From Actinospica durhamensis (GTDB taxonomy: Bacteria; Actinomycetota; Actinomycetes; Streptomycetales; Catenulisporaceae), in the NCBI RefSeq assembly GCF_018139695.1, contig NZ_JAGSOG010000002.1, positions 46,941 to 110,940 on the forward strand: a stretch of 64,000 nt of DNA. The letters run 5' to 3'. The position numbers and the translations under genes are program-made. The stretch's first letter is position 1, and each line of letters begins with the position of its first letter. The notes beneath the pieces were generated by a model. The model was not told where the DNA came from. It was given only the letters and a program-made list of their open reading frames with translations, and made no database searches. Positions 25,724 to 33,329 of the stretch are shown here, in pieces.

Positions 25724-26379
25724 GCCTCGGCCTTCCGGTTCGCCTGCAGGCGTTGGGACAGCATGAGCCACTGCGCGACGGCCCAGGTGTGCCCGGCCGC
25801 ACAGCGCACCCCCGCGGACGAGCCTCCCGCGGCGACCAGGTAGGCGAACACGGCGGCCTGGCAGCCCGGGTGCACGCAGGTGCCGATCTCCTGGCGCGGG
25901 GCGGACTTGGACTCCACGTGCTCGCGCGCTGCCTCGGCCAGTAGGCCGACCTCGGTGGCGAAGTCCTCCGCGGCGGGATGCGCGGCGAGCCAGTCCAGCT
26001 GGGAGGCCAGGAAGCCGGCCAGGGCCGCGGGCTCGCGCCGGGGGGCAGCGGCCCCCGGCCGCTCGGCGAGGACCAGGTCCGACCACAGGCTCAGTACCCG
26101 GACGATGTCGGTGCGCAGGGCCAGGGCGGTCTCGTCCAGCGGGATCTCCGCGCGGCGGGTGCCGGTGACCCGGTCCCGCAGGAAGTGCGTGGATCCGATC
26201 CGCACGGTCTCGCAGTGGTCGTACAAGCCGGGTATCTCGGCCAGGGCTCTGCGCAGCCGCTGCATCTGGGGGGCGGTCAGGCCGCGCTGCTGGGCTCCCT
26301 GGCCCTCGTGCCGGTGGTGGTCGGCACCGCGGTGGAGATCGCTGGCGTTCAACAAGGTATTCAGCCCCATTTGATTCAT
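25720..26379 (-). CDS. Hypothetical protein with C-terminal Cys/His motif (OvmZ-like)
   Basis: 219 residues from ATG 26379 with AGGGA 8 bases upstream. The N-terminal half is helical (LTAPQMQRLRRALAEIPGLY), the middle carries ALALRTDIVRVLSLWSDLVLAERPG, and the C-terminus has CVHPGC (about 172) and CAAGHTW (about 203), a plausible four-ligand zinc site. Proteins with this layout paired with a small HTH protein occur in actinomycete clusters and phage-like loci, sometimes labelled OvmZ. The label is from memory and tentative. It forms a two-gene unit with the HTH gene; a strong LacI-type palindrome lies 222-242 bases upstream. Confidence 0.6.
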   Translation of the reverse strand: MNQMGLNTLLNASDLHRGADHHRHEGQGAQQRGLTAPQMQRLRRALAEIPGLYDHCETVRIGSTHFLRDRVTGTRRAEIPLDETALALRTDIVRVLSLWSDLVLAERPGAAAPRREPAALAGFLASQLDWLAAHPAAEDFATEVGLLAEAAREHVESKSAPRQEIGTCVHPGCQAAVFAYLVAAGGSSAGVRCAAGHTWAVAQWLMLSQRLQANRKAEA

Positions 26380-26600
26380 ATTCGATCCCTGACGGGTCGA
26401 ACTCGGCCCGCGGCCGTCGTTCAACCGTGCGGAGCCGACCGGCGTCGAGGCCCTCGGTACGGCGCGCCCCCGCGCGCCGCGGCGGCGGGATGGGTCGGGC
26501 CGCGCCGGCCGGGAGCCGGGTGCCGGGGTGGACGCCGCAACGTTCGATCCTCCTGAGGGCGGAAGCGGGCGGACCTGACTGTGGGTTCGGCGAAGGCTCT

Positions 26601-26621
26601 GTTTCCGAAAGTTTCGGGAAC
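26601..26621. promoter_or_regulatory. LacI-type operator with CCGAAAGTTTCGG core
   Basis: 21-base palindrome GTTTCCGAAAG/TTTCGGGAAC, perfect over the 13-base core and with one mismatched pair outside it. The GAAA-S-TTTC core is the form used by actinomycete cellulose and xylan repressors of the LacI family (CebR, BxlR type). Similar sites lie by the xylanase gene at 38200-38210 and 38430-38438. It stands in the divergent region of the biosynthetic cluster. Confidence 0.6.
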
Positions 26622-26914
26622 AGAAGACTCGCGCCTCCAGGACGGTACGCGCTCTGTCGAATGGCGTCAATGCCCTTCAGGGGCCTATGGACGAGAGTTG
26701 ACCATTGTATACTGGCATTGACATAGTGACGCATCGGGACGCGACTTGCGGGCGGATGGGCGGAAGGTTGCCGAATGTTTCGGCCAGGTAGCGGCGGGCT
26801 GGGGCAGGTTCGCAGCCCTCGAACGCGCACGGCGGCGCAGGTGGGGCGGGTGTTGCGGCGACGGGGCGGTCGCCGGCCCGCCCGCCCGGCTGTCAACAGA
26901 CGCCGAATGAACTC

Positions 26915-26943
26915 TTGACACTTCATAGCCCTGATGTCACAGT
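26915..26943 (+). promoter_or_regulatory. Promoter of the ACP-SDR-ligase-LuxE-LuxC operon
   Basis: TTGACA (26915-26920), 17 bases, CACAGT (26938-26943). The -10 region ATGTCACAGT differs by one base from the ATGTCACACT of the three shared cluster promoters, but the GGCRGAGC block is missing downstream. The start would be about 300 bases before the ACP gene. Confidence 0.45.
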
Positions 26944-27246
26944 GATCGCGGCCCGCCGGAATATCGCGCAAGCCCATTGAACTAAGACCACGCGTACACC
27001 ACGATGCGTTCAAATATGTGAACTCGCGCAGCCGGATATCCCGGTTTCCGCCATCTGCCGGCGCCGCACTCCCCGCTCTCCAGCGCCCCACCACGTCGGC
27101 GCCGGAGCGCGATCCCCGCGTCTCGCCGGCCCGAAGCCGCCGGTGGGCCCCGAAGGCCGCCGTCCGCATGCGCGGCATCCGTGCGCGCGAAAACGGCCGC
27201 CCGGCTCGGCCACCGTCACCCGCTCCAGCTCAGTAAGGACGTCCGG

Positions 27247-27501
27247 ATGGAAAGCGCTCAGAGCACCCTCGACGCGCGGCTGCAAGCCGTGTTCACCGAG
27301 GTGTTCAACCTCGGCCCGGAGGCCGAGCCGGCGAGTCTGCAGTATCGCGACCACCCCCGTTGGGACTCCCTCGGCCACATGACCCTGATCGTCGCCGTGG
27401 AGCGGGAATTCGAGGTCGAAGTCGACCCGGACCAGCTCATCCGGATCGAGAGCTTCGACACCGCCCTCGTCGTGCTGCGTGAGCTCGGCGTCGAGGGCTG
27501 A
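27247..27501 (+). CDS. Acyl carrier protein
   Basis: 84 residues from ATG 27247 with AAGGA 7-8 bases upstream. The phosphopantetheine serine is Ser41 in RWDSLGHMTLI, and the remaining helices are acidic (VDPDQLIRIESFD) as expected. It heads the operon ACP, SDR, adenylating ligase, LuxE, LuxC, and probably carries the acyl chain that is reduced by the SDR and released as an aldehyde by the LuxE/LuxC pair. It differs clearly in sequence from the other carrier at 19745-20014. Confidence 0.92.
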   Translation: MESAQSTLDARLQAVFTEVFNLGPEAEPASLQYRDHPRWDSLGHMTLIVAVEREFEVEVDPDQLIRIESFDTALVVLRELGVEG

Positions 27502-27519
27502 GCGCGGAGACGGACTGTG

Positions 27520-28266
27520 ATGAACGAACTGGCCGATCAGGTCGCGCTGGTCACCGGAGCGACCCGCGGCATCGGATACGCGGTGGCCGCGGAGCTGGCG
27601 TCGCACGGCGCCCGGGTGATCGCGGCCGGCCGCGACGAGGACACGGCGGCGCGGTGCGCGCGGACTCTGTCGGAGCAGACGGGCACGGAGGTGAGCGGCT
27701 GCGTCGTCGACGTGAGCGAATTCGGGTCGGTCGCCGCGGCCGTGCGCGCCGCGGTGGCGCCGTACGGGCGGCTCGACATCCTCGTGGCGAACGCCGGCAT
27801 CATGGATTCGGCTCCGCTGGGCGCGATCACCGAGCCGAGCCTGCGGGCGATGTACGACACGAACGTGGCCGGCACGATCGCCTGTCTGCAGGCGGCGAGC
27901 CGGATCATGGTGCGCCGCGGCTCCGGGTCGATGGTGGTGCTGGCCTCCATCGTCGGGCGCGACGGGAGCGCCGGGCAGGTCGGCTACAGCGCGTCGAAGG
28001 CGGCGATAGCCGCGGCGGCCCGTTCCGCCGCGAAGGAGCTCGGCCGCTGGGGCATCCGGGTCAACGCGGTCGCGCCGGGCATCATCGAGACGGATCTGAT
28101 CTCCGGCATTCCGGAGCAGGCCAGGGAGCGCTACGCGCAGTCCACGCCGCTCGGCCGGCTCGGCACCCCGGCCGACGTGGCGAAGGCCGTGCGATTCCTG
28201 GTGAGCGAGGACGCCGGATTCATCACCGGCCAGGTGCTCGGCATCGACGGCGGGCTGGTCCTGTGA
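27520..28266 (+). CDS. Short-chain dehydrogenase, 3-oxoacyl-ACP reductase (FabG) type
   Basis: 248 residues from ATG 27520; a GTG one codon upstream is equally placed for the GGAGA site. It has TGATRGIG (about 12-19) for NADPH, NAG at about 89-91, and the catalytic Ser, Tyr and Lys (the last two in YSASK, about 155-159), with a FITGQVLGIDGG C-terminus. This is the FabG pattern. It likely reduces a beta-keto or similar carbonyl of a carrier-bound acyl group. It lies 18 bases after the ACP gene and overlaps the following ligase by four bases. Confidence 0.92.
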   Translation: MNELADQVALVTGATRGIGYAVAAELASHGARVIAAGRDEDTAARCARTLSEQTGTEVSGCVVDVSEFGSVAAAVRAAVAPYGRLDILVANAGIMDSAPLGAITEPSLRAMYDTNVAGTIACLQAASRIMVRRGSGSMVVLASIVGRDGSAGQVGYSASKAAIAAAARSAAKELGRWGIRVNAVAPGIIETDLISGIPEQARERYAQSTPLGRLGTPADVAKAVRFLVSEDAGFITGQVLGIDGGLVL

Positions 28267-29663
28267 CCCGGCTGATCGCCCCCGGCGCCCGCCTGGTCGA
28301 CGCGGCGACGGGCGGCGGCGTCGACGGCGCGCAGATCACCGGCCGGGCCGGGGAGGCGGCGGCCGCGCTCAGCGCACTGCCGGCCGGCGTGGTCTTCACG
28401 CTCATCGAGCCGCAACTCGGCTCGGTGTTGCGCTACCTCGGCGCGTGGGAGGCCGGCCGGGCGGTGCTGCCCCTGGACCCGCGCGCGCCCGACACGACGC
28501 TGGCCGAGTTGGCCGAGCGCTTCCGGCCCGCGCTCGTGACAGGGCTCGACTACGAGCGGGCGAAGGCTCTCGCGCCCTCGCTCACCGGATACCGCTGTGC
28601 GATCGTGCCCGAGTTCGGGCCCGGCCTCGTGCGCGACGAGGGCGCCACGGCAATACCCGTACACCCGGATCTCGGCCTGCTGCTCAGCACCTCGGGCTCG
28701 ACCGGCCGACCCAGACTCGTGCGTCTGTCCCGTTCCGCCGTGACCGCGAACGCGGCGGCGATCGCGGCCGCCACCCGCATCGCCCCGGACGACGTCGCGG
28801 TGACCGCGTTGCCGCTCTTCTACACGTACGGGCTGAGCGTCCTCAACTCCCATCTGAACGCCGGCGCGACCGTCGTGCTCGCCGACGGGGATCTCACGGC
28901 TCGAGCATTCTGGGACACCGTCGGCGCGCACGGGGTGAGCTCGCTCTCGCTCGTGCCGAGCCAGTTCGAGATCCTGCGCCGGCTGTCCGGCCGCCTCGGC
29001 GGGGTCAGGACGCTGACGGCCTCGGGCGGGCGGCTGCGCGAACGCACGGCGCTGGACTTCCACGGCCGAGGCGCCGATCTGTATGTGATGTACGGCCAGA
29101 CCGAGGCGGGGCCGCGGATCTGTGTCCTGCCGCCCGACCGCTTGACGGACAAGCTCGGCAGCGTCGGGCCGCCGATCCCCGGCGTGCGGCTGAGTATCGC
29201 CACCGAGGACGGCGCGCAGACGGCCGAACCCGGCGTGACCGGCGAGGTGATCTGCCGCGGTCCCGGCGTGATGATGGGATACGCGGACGAGGCCGCGCAT
29301 CTCGCCCTGCCCGACCTGCGCCACGGCGTGCTGCGTACCGGCGACCTCGGGCGCCTGGACGGCGAAGGCCACCTGTGGCTGACCGGAAGGATCAGCCGCA
29401 TCGGGAAGGTCTTCGGGGTCCGGGTGAACCTGGCGGCGGTGGAACAGATGCTCGGCGAGCACGGCCCGGTCGCCGCCGTCGCGGCCGAGGACCGGATCCG
29501 GGTGTGGATCGAGGGCCTCGAGGCCGACCCGCGCGAACTCGTCCAGAGCCTGGCGGACCGCTTCCGGGTGCACCCGACCGGAGTCGAGGTGCGTGCGAGC
29601 AGCGGGCTGCCGACGCTCCCGAACGGCAAGATCGACTACCGCGCCCTGGAGAGCCGCACGTGA
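28263..29663 (+). CDS. Acyl-adenylating ligase (ANL superfamily)
   Basis: 466 residues from GTG 28263 (GTGA overlap with the SDR stop). Motifs: LLSTSGSTGRPRLV (about 139-152), VMYGQTEAGPRI (about 276), GVLRTGDLGRL (about 357), GRISRIGKVFG and the C-terminal LPNGKIDY with the catalytic Lys. It is compact compared with NRPS adenylation domains. It presumably loads a fatty or short carboxylic acid onto the ACP encoded two genes upstream, priming the chain later reduced by LuxE/LuxC. Confidence 0.92.
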   Translation: MTRLIAPGARLVDAATGGGVDGAQITGRAGEAAAALSALPAGVVFTLIEPQLGSVLRYLGAWEAGRAVLPLDPRAPDTTLAELAERFRPALVTGLDYERAKALAPSLTGYRCAIVPEFGPGLVRDEGATAIPVHPDLGLLLSTSGSTGRPRLVRLSRSAVTANAAAIAAATRIAPDDVAVTALPLFYTYGLSVLNSHLNAGATVVLADGDLTARAFWDTVGAHGVSSLSLVPSQFEILRRLSGRLGGVRTLTASGGRLRERTALDFHGRGADLYVMYGQTEAGPRICVLPPDRLTDKLGSVGPPIPGVRLSIATEDGAQTAEPGVTGEVICRGPGVMMGYADEAAHLALPDLRHGVLRTGDLGRLDGEGHLWLTGRISRIGKVFGVRVNLAAVEQMLGEHGPVAAVAAEDRIRVWIEGLEADPRELVQSLADRFRVHPTGVEVRASSGLPTLPNGKIDYRALESRT

Positions 29664-30721
29664 CCCCTGATCCCCGCTCCGGCTGCTTCACCCTCGCCCA
29701 GGCGGACCGCGAAGCGGTCTTGTTCCCCGCGCTGCGCGAACTGACGGCGCACCACTATCGCCACTGCGCCGGGTACGCCCGGATCCTCGACGCCACCGGC
29801 GGGTGGAGCGATTCCGGCCGCGGCCACCGGAATCTCGGCGACCTGCCCTGGCTGCCGGTACGGCTGTTCAAGAACCACGTGCTGAAGTCCATCCCGGACG
29901 AGGAGGTGTTCACGGTGGTCACCTCCTCGGGCACCACGGGTCAGCCCAGCCGGGTCCACCTGGACCGGCAGGCGGCCGCCGCCCAGCAGGCCGCGCTCGC
30001 CTCGGTCCTGCGCACCGCCATCGGGCCGCGGCGCCTGCCCATGCTGATCGTGGACAGCGGCGCGACCGTCGCACGCGCGGCGACGGTCTCGGCTCGGCGG
30101 GCCGGAGTCCTCGGGATGATGGCCTACGGCCGGGACTACACCTTCCTGCTCGACGCGGACGGCGAACTCGACCGCCCGGCCGCGCGGGCCTTCCTGGCCG
30201 CGCACGGGCGGGCCCCCTTCCTCGTCTTCGGCTTCACCTTCCTGGTCTGGAGCGCGCTCGCCGCCTTCGCCGCCGAGGAGGACCTGGATCTGTCCCAGGG
30301 CGTCCTGGTGCACACCGGCGGCTGGAAGAAGCTCGCCGACCTGGCCGTGGACAACGACGAGTTCCGCCGGCACTTCGCCCGGTTCGGGCTGCGGCGGATC
30401 CACAACTTCTACGGCATGGCCGAGCAGATCGGCACGGTCTTCCTCGAAGGGACGCGCATGCCCGGACTGTACTGCCCCGACTTCGCGGATGTGGTCATCC
30501 GGGATCCGGACACCTGGCGCGAGGCCGCGGTCGGCACGCCGGGCCTGATCCAGGTGGTCAGCACCCTGCCACGGTCCTATCCCGGGCACTCGCTGCTGAC
30601 CGAGGACCTCGGCGTCGTGCACGGCGTGGACGACGGCGACTGGCCGGGCAAGCGCTTCTCGATCCTGGGCCGGCTGCCCCGGGCCGAGGCCCGCGGCTGC
30701 AGCGACGCGGTGGGCGGCTGA
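29660..30721 (+). CDS. luxE-like: LuxE-type acyl-protein synthetase
   Basis: 353 residues from GTG 29660 (GTGA overlap). The ATP-binding loop VVTSSGTTGQPSRV lies near residue 92, NFYGMAEQIGTVF near 252, and the C-terminus ends GRLPRAEARGCSDAV, whose Cys matches the acyl-accepting cysteine near the end of LuxE. LuxE activates a fatty acid as acyl-AMP and holds it as a thioester for the LuxC reductase. No luxAB genes flank it, so the aldehyde is not for light emission but for the cluster product. Confidence 0.92.
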   Translation: MTPDPRSGCFTLAQADREAVLFPALRELTAHHYRHCAGYARILDATGGWSDSGRGHRNLGDLPWLPVRLFKNHVLKSIPDEEVFTVVTSSGTTGQPSRVHLDRQAAAAQQAALASVLRTAIGPRRLPMLIVDSGATVARAATVSARRAGVLGMMAYGRDYTFLLDADGELDRPAARAFLAAHGRAPFLVFGFTFLVWSALAAFAAEEDLDLSQGVLVHTGGWKKLADLAVDNDEFRRHFARFGLRRIHNFYGMAEQIGTVFLEGTRMPGLYCPDFADVVIRDPDTWREAAVGTPGLIQVVSTLPRSYPGHSLLTEDLGVVHGVDDGDWPGKRFSILGRLPRAEARGCSDAVGG

Positions 30722-30725
30722 GACG

Positions 30726-32003
30726 ATGCTCCTGCAACACTTCCCGGAAGAGCGCGAACTCCCGCTCGAGCAGGTGCTGGCCGGCCTGCGCGCGGCGGAC
30801 CGGGCGCCGGACCGCCTCGGCTACGGCGACGAGCGCGTGCTGGATTTCCTCGACGCCCTCTCGCACGAACTCCTGCGCCCCCGGCTCGTCCGCCGGCATC
30901 CCGAGCTGGCGCCGCTCGGCTTCTTCCTGCGGCGCTCGCGACTGGCGCAGTGGACCCGGGCGACGGACGGGGCCGCGGACCTGCGCGTGCCGCGCGGCAT
31001 CGTGTTCCACATTCCGCCGGCGAACGTCTCCACCCTGCTGGCGTATCCGTGGGCGTTGTCGATGCTGGCCGGCAACGCCAACGTGATCAGGTTGTCCACG
31101 CGTGGCTCGGCCGCCACGGACGAGCTGCTCGGCGTGCTGCGGGAGACGGTGCGGCAGGCCGATCCCGCCGTCCGCGCGTCGCAGCTCGTCGTCTCCTACG
31201 GCCATGACGACGAGGTGACGGCGGCTCTCAGCGCCGCCTGCCACCTGCGCCTGATGTGGGGCGGCGATCAGACCATCGACCGATTGCGCCGCTTCGCGCT
31301 CGCGCCCGGCGCCCGCGACCTGCCCATGCCGGAACGCAGCTCGCTGTGCGTGGTCTCGGCCGCGACGTGGCAGGGCACGGATGAAGCCGGTCGCACGGCC
31401 GTCGTCGAGGGCTTCTACAACGACGCGTACTGGTACGGGCAGGCCGCCTGCGCCTCGCCGCTGACAATCTGCTGGATCGGCCCGGACGGGCAGGCCGCGC
31501 GGGCCGGCGCCGACTTCGTCGACCGGCTCGAGGCGCTCGTCGCGCAGCGGCGCCCGCAGATCGACGTCGAGATGGCGGTGGAGAAGCGGGTGGCGACGTA
31601 CGGGCTGGCCGTGACGGCGAGCGCCAGGTCCGTCGGCTTCCGCGGGAACGCGCTCGCCGTCGTCTCGCTCAGCCCCGGCCGGCTGCTGGAGAGCTGGTGC
31701 GGCACCGGCACCTTCGGGCTGGCCTGCTTCCCCGACCTGGACGCGCTGGCACCCCTGATCACCCGCAGACACCAGACGATCGGCCATTTCGGATTCGAGC
31801 GGGACACGCTGCTCGCCTTCGCCCGGCGGCTGGCCGGCCGGGGCGTGGACCGGCTGGTCCCGGTGGGCGAGGCGCTGGCCTTCGAACGGGTCTGGGACGG
31901 CTACGACCTGCTGTACGAGTGCAGCAAGGCGGTCACCGTGCGGCTGCCGACCACGCCGCCGCTCAGGCGCCCGGCCGCGGTCGCGGGGCCGACAGGGCCC
32001 TGA
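30726..32003 (+). CDS. luxC-like: LuxC-type acyl-CoA/acyl-protein reductase
   Basis: 425 residues from ATG 30726, four bases after the luxE stop. NADPH-dependent LuxC features are present: FHIPPANVSTLLAYPWALS (about 94-112), and the active-site Cys in YWYGQAACASP (about 240), plus a C-terminal DGYDLLYECSKAVTVRLP. With LuxE it reduces an activated acid to an aldehyde in the cytoplasm. Its last 41 bases overlap the convergent transglutaminase-like gene, so read-through of either would be antisense to the other. Confidence 0.93.
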   Translation: MLLQHFPEERELPLEQVLAGLRAADRAPDRLGYGDERVLDFLDALSHELLRPRLVRRHPELAPLGFFLRRSRLAQWTRATDGAADLRVPRGIVFHIPPANVSTLLAYPWALSMLAGNANVIRLSTRGSAATDELLGVLRETVRQADPAVRASQLVVSYGHDDEVTAALSAACHLRLMWGGDQTIDRLRRFALAPGARDLPMPERSSLCVVSAATWQGTDEAGRTAVVEGFYNDAYWYGQAACASPLTICWIGPDGQAARAGADFVDRLEALVAQRRPQIDVEMAVEKRVATYGLAVTASARSVGFRGNALAVVSLSPGRLLESWCGTGTFGLACFPDLDALAPLITRRHQTIGHFGFERDTLLAFARRLAGRGVDRLVPVGEALAFERVWDGYDLLYECSKAVTVRLPTTPPLRRPAAVAGPTGP

Positions 32004-32928
32004 CGGCCTTGAGCGCGGCGCCGCCGTGGGTGGCGAAGGGACCCCGGGGCTCCGGGAGGCGCCAGAGCACCCCGGAGGGCGAGCGGTCCACCGGCCACGC
32101 GCCCGCGTCCACCACGTCCCAGCGGATGAAGGCGTTGAGCAGGAAGGGGTCCGCGGCGATCCAGCGTCCGCCGTCCAGGACCTCGATCCAGTAGTGCCAG
32201 ATCGCGAAGGGCCGGGCGAGGAAGAGCCCGGAAACGCGGCGTGCCGTGATGCCCGTCCGCGACGCGGTCTCGGCGAGCAGGATCGAGGCCTGACGGCAGT
32301 CCGCCAGGCCGGTGTCCGCGGCGAAGCGCGCGTCGTGGCCGAGGACTTGCGGCATCAGATGGAATTCGAACGGCAGAATCGATGCGAAGAGCCCTGTGAA
32401 CGCTTCACCGAATCGGTGGTCGGTCCACCGTGTCGTCAATTCAATCCGGAATTCGCCTGCCGAGTCGGGCAGGGCGAATTCCGGTTCTCCGGCCGAAACC
32501 GCGGCCGGATGGTAGCGCAGATCGCATTCGTGCGCGGACTCCCGCGTGGGGCAGGCCACCTTGAGGGTGAGGGTCCAGTCCATCGCGCTCGGCTCCACCC
32601 GGGACGGCAGGGCGTTGGACCACCACCGCATCGCCGTCCAACGCGGACAGGGAAGCCGCAGGTCGATCCCGATGTTCTCCAGGTCGAGCTGGTCGAACCG
32701 GCGCTCGGCGCCGCTGCCGCGATGCGCCAGGCCCAGATCGAGCAACTGCTCCATGAGCCCTGAGTCGAAGCGGTGCACCCGGGCGGCGTCGGCCGCCGGT
32801 ACGGTGAAATCGCGGTGGGAATCCGGAATCCTGAGTGTTTTCTCCACCGCGTGCGCCACGAGCGGAGGCACGCCGTCAGCGACGTCCACGGGTCCGGCCG
32901 TCTCCGATGTGAATATGGGTTCGAACAC
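31963..32928 (-). CDS. Transglutaminase-like protein
   Basis: 321 residues from ATG 32928. The C-terminal half shows a transglutaminase/papain-like triad: Cys in LADCRQASILL (about 213), His in AIWHYWIEV (about 245) and Asp in WIAADPF (about 260). The N-terminal 180 residues are beta-rich and not recognised. No signal peptide is seen, so it is cytoplasmic. In biosynthetic clusters such proteins (for example AdmF-like) form amide bonds by acyl transfer from carrier proteins; a protease-like role is the alternative. It overlaps luxC tail to tail by 41 bases. Confidence 0.75.
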   Translation of the reverse strand: MFEPIFTSETAGPVDVADGVPPLVAHAVEKTLRIPDSHRDFTVPAADAARVHRFDSGLMEQLLDLGLAHRGSGAERRFDQLDLENIGIDLRLPCPRWTAMRWWSNALPSRVEPSAMDWTLTLKVACPTRESAHECDLRYHPAAVSAGEPEFALPDSAGEFRIELTTRWTDHRFGEAFTGLFASILPFEFHLMPQVLGHDARFAADTGLADCRQASILLAETASRTGITARRVSGLFLARPFAIWHYWIEVLDGGRWIAADPFLLNAFIRWDVVDAGAWPVDRSPSGVLWRLPEPRGPFATHGGAALKAVRALSAPRPRPGA

Positions 32929-33329
32929 AGGATTCCTCCGCGTCGTGTCTCGTTCTTTCGCTAGAGTAAAGCAGGGAGTGTAATCCCGGGCAAGGTCGGG
33001 GATGGACTCGCGGCAGATCGCCGCCCGGACGAAATCAGGGCACGGTGGCGCCGTCGGCGCCGGCTCCTTGCGCGGTGTGGATCATCCGTGTCACACTAAT
33101 CAGACGGCAGAGCTCTGCCCTCGATCGGCCGCACCTGTCGCGTGCGTGCCCCAGGGCATCTTCGAGGTGGACATCCCCTCGGCGCGCCCTCACCCCCCCC
33201 TGCGGCGGATCCGTCCGAAGCGGCCCGCCCGCGACGCATCGTCGCCCTCGACGACAGCCGGCACCGCCGACCCGCGAGCGCGCCGACCGGCGGTGATCCG
33301 TTCCAGCGGCGAGACACGAGAGGCATCTT
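32929..33329. other. 401-base divergent region before the malic enzyme gene
   Basis: Non-coding gap between the leftward transglutaminase-like gene and the rightward malic enzyme gene. It contains the third shared promoter/operator (33067-33117). The promoter of the leftward gene was not identified with confidence. No further gene is supported here. Confidence 0.55.
33067..33119 (+). promoter_or_regulatory. Shared cluster promoter/operator, copy 3 (malic enzyme/exporter)
   Basis: CCTTGCG, 15 bases, GTGTCACACT (33088-33097), 8 bases, GGCAGAGCTCTGCC (33106-33119, a perfect 14-base palindrome). It points rightward; the palindrome ends 210 bases before the malic enzyme start. The spacing is the same as at 20153-20205 and 25385-25437. 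Confidence 0.75.

Larger units (their letters stand above)
26380..27246. other. 867-base divergent control region within the cluster
   Basis: Non-coding gap between the leftward HTH/zinc-protein pair and the rightward ACP-LuxC operon. It contains the CCGAAAGTTTCGG operator at 26605-26617, a second TTGACA-like element at 26718-26723 and the predicted rightward promoter at 26915-26943. I see no convincing gene in it. Confidence 0.6.

Noticed and set aside
29660..32003. A bioluminescence lux operon
   Set aside because: luxE and luxC homologues are present but no luxA/luxB pair is linked. The LLM proteins at 46879-50525 are far away, on the other strand and in a sulfur setting.
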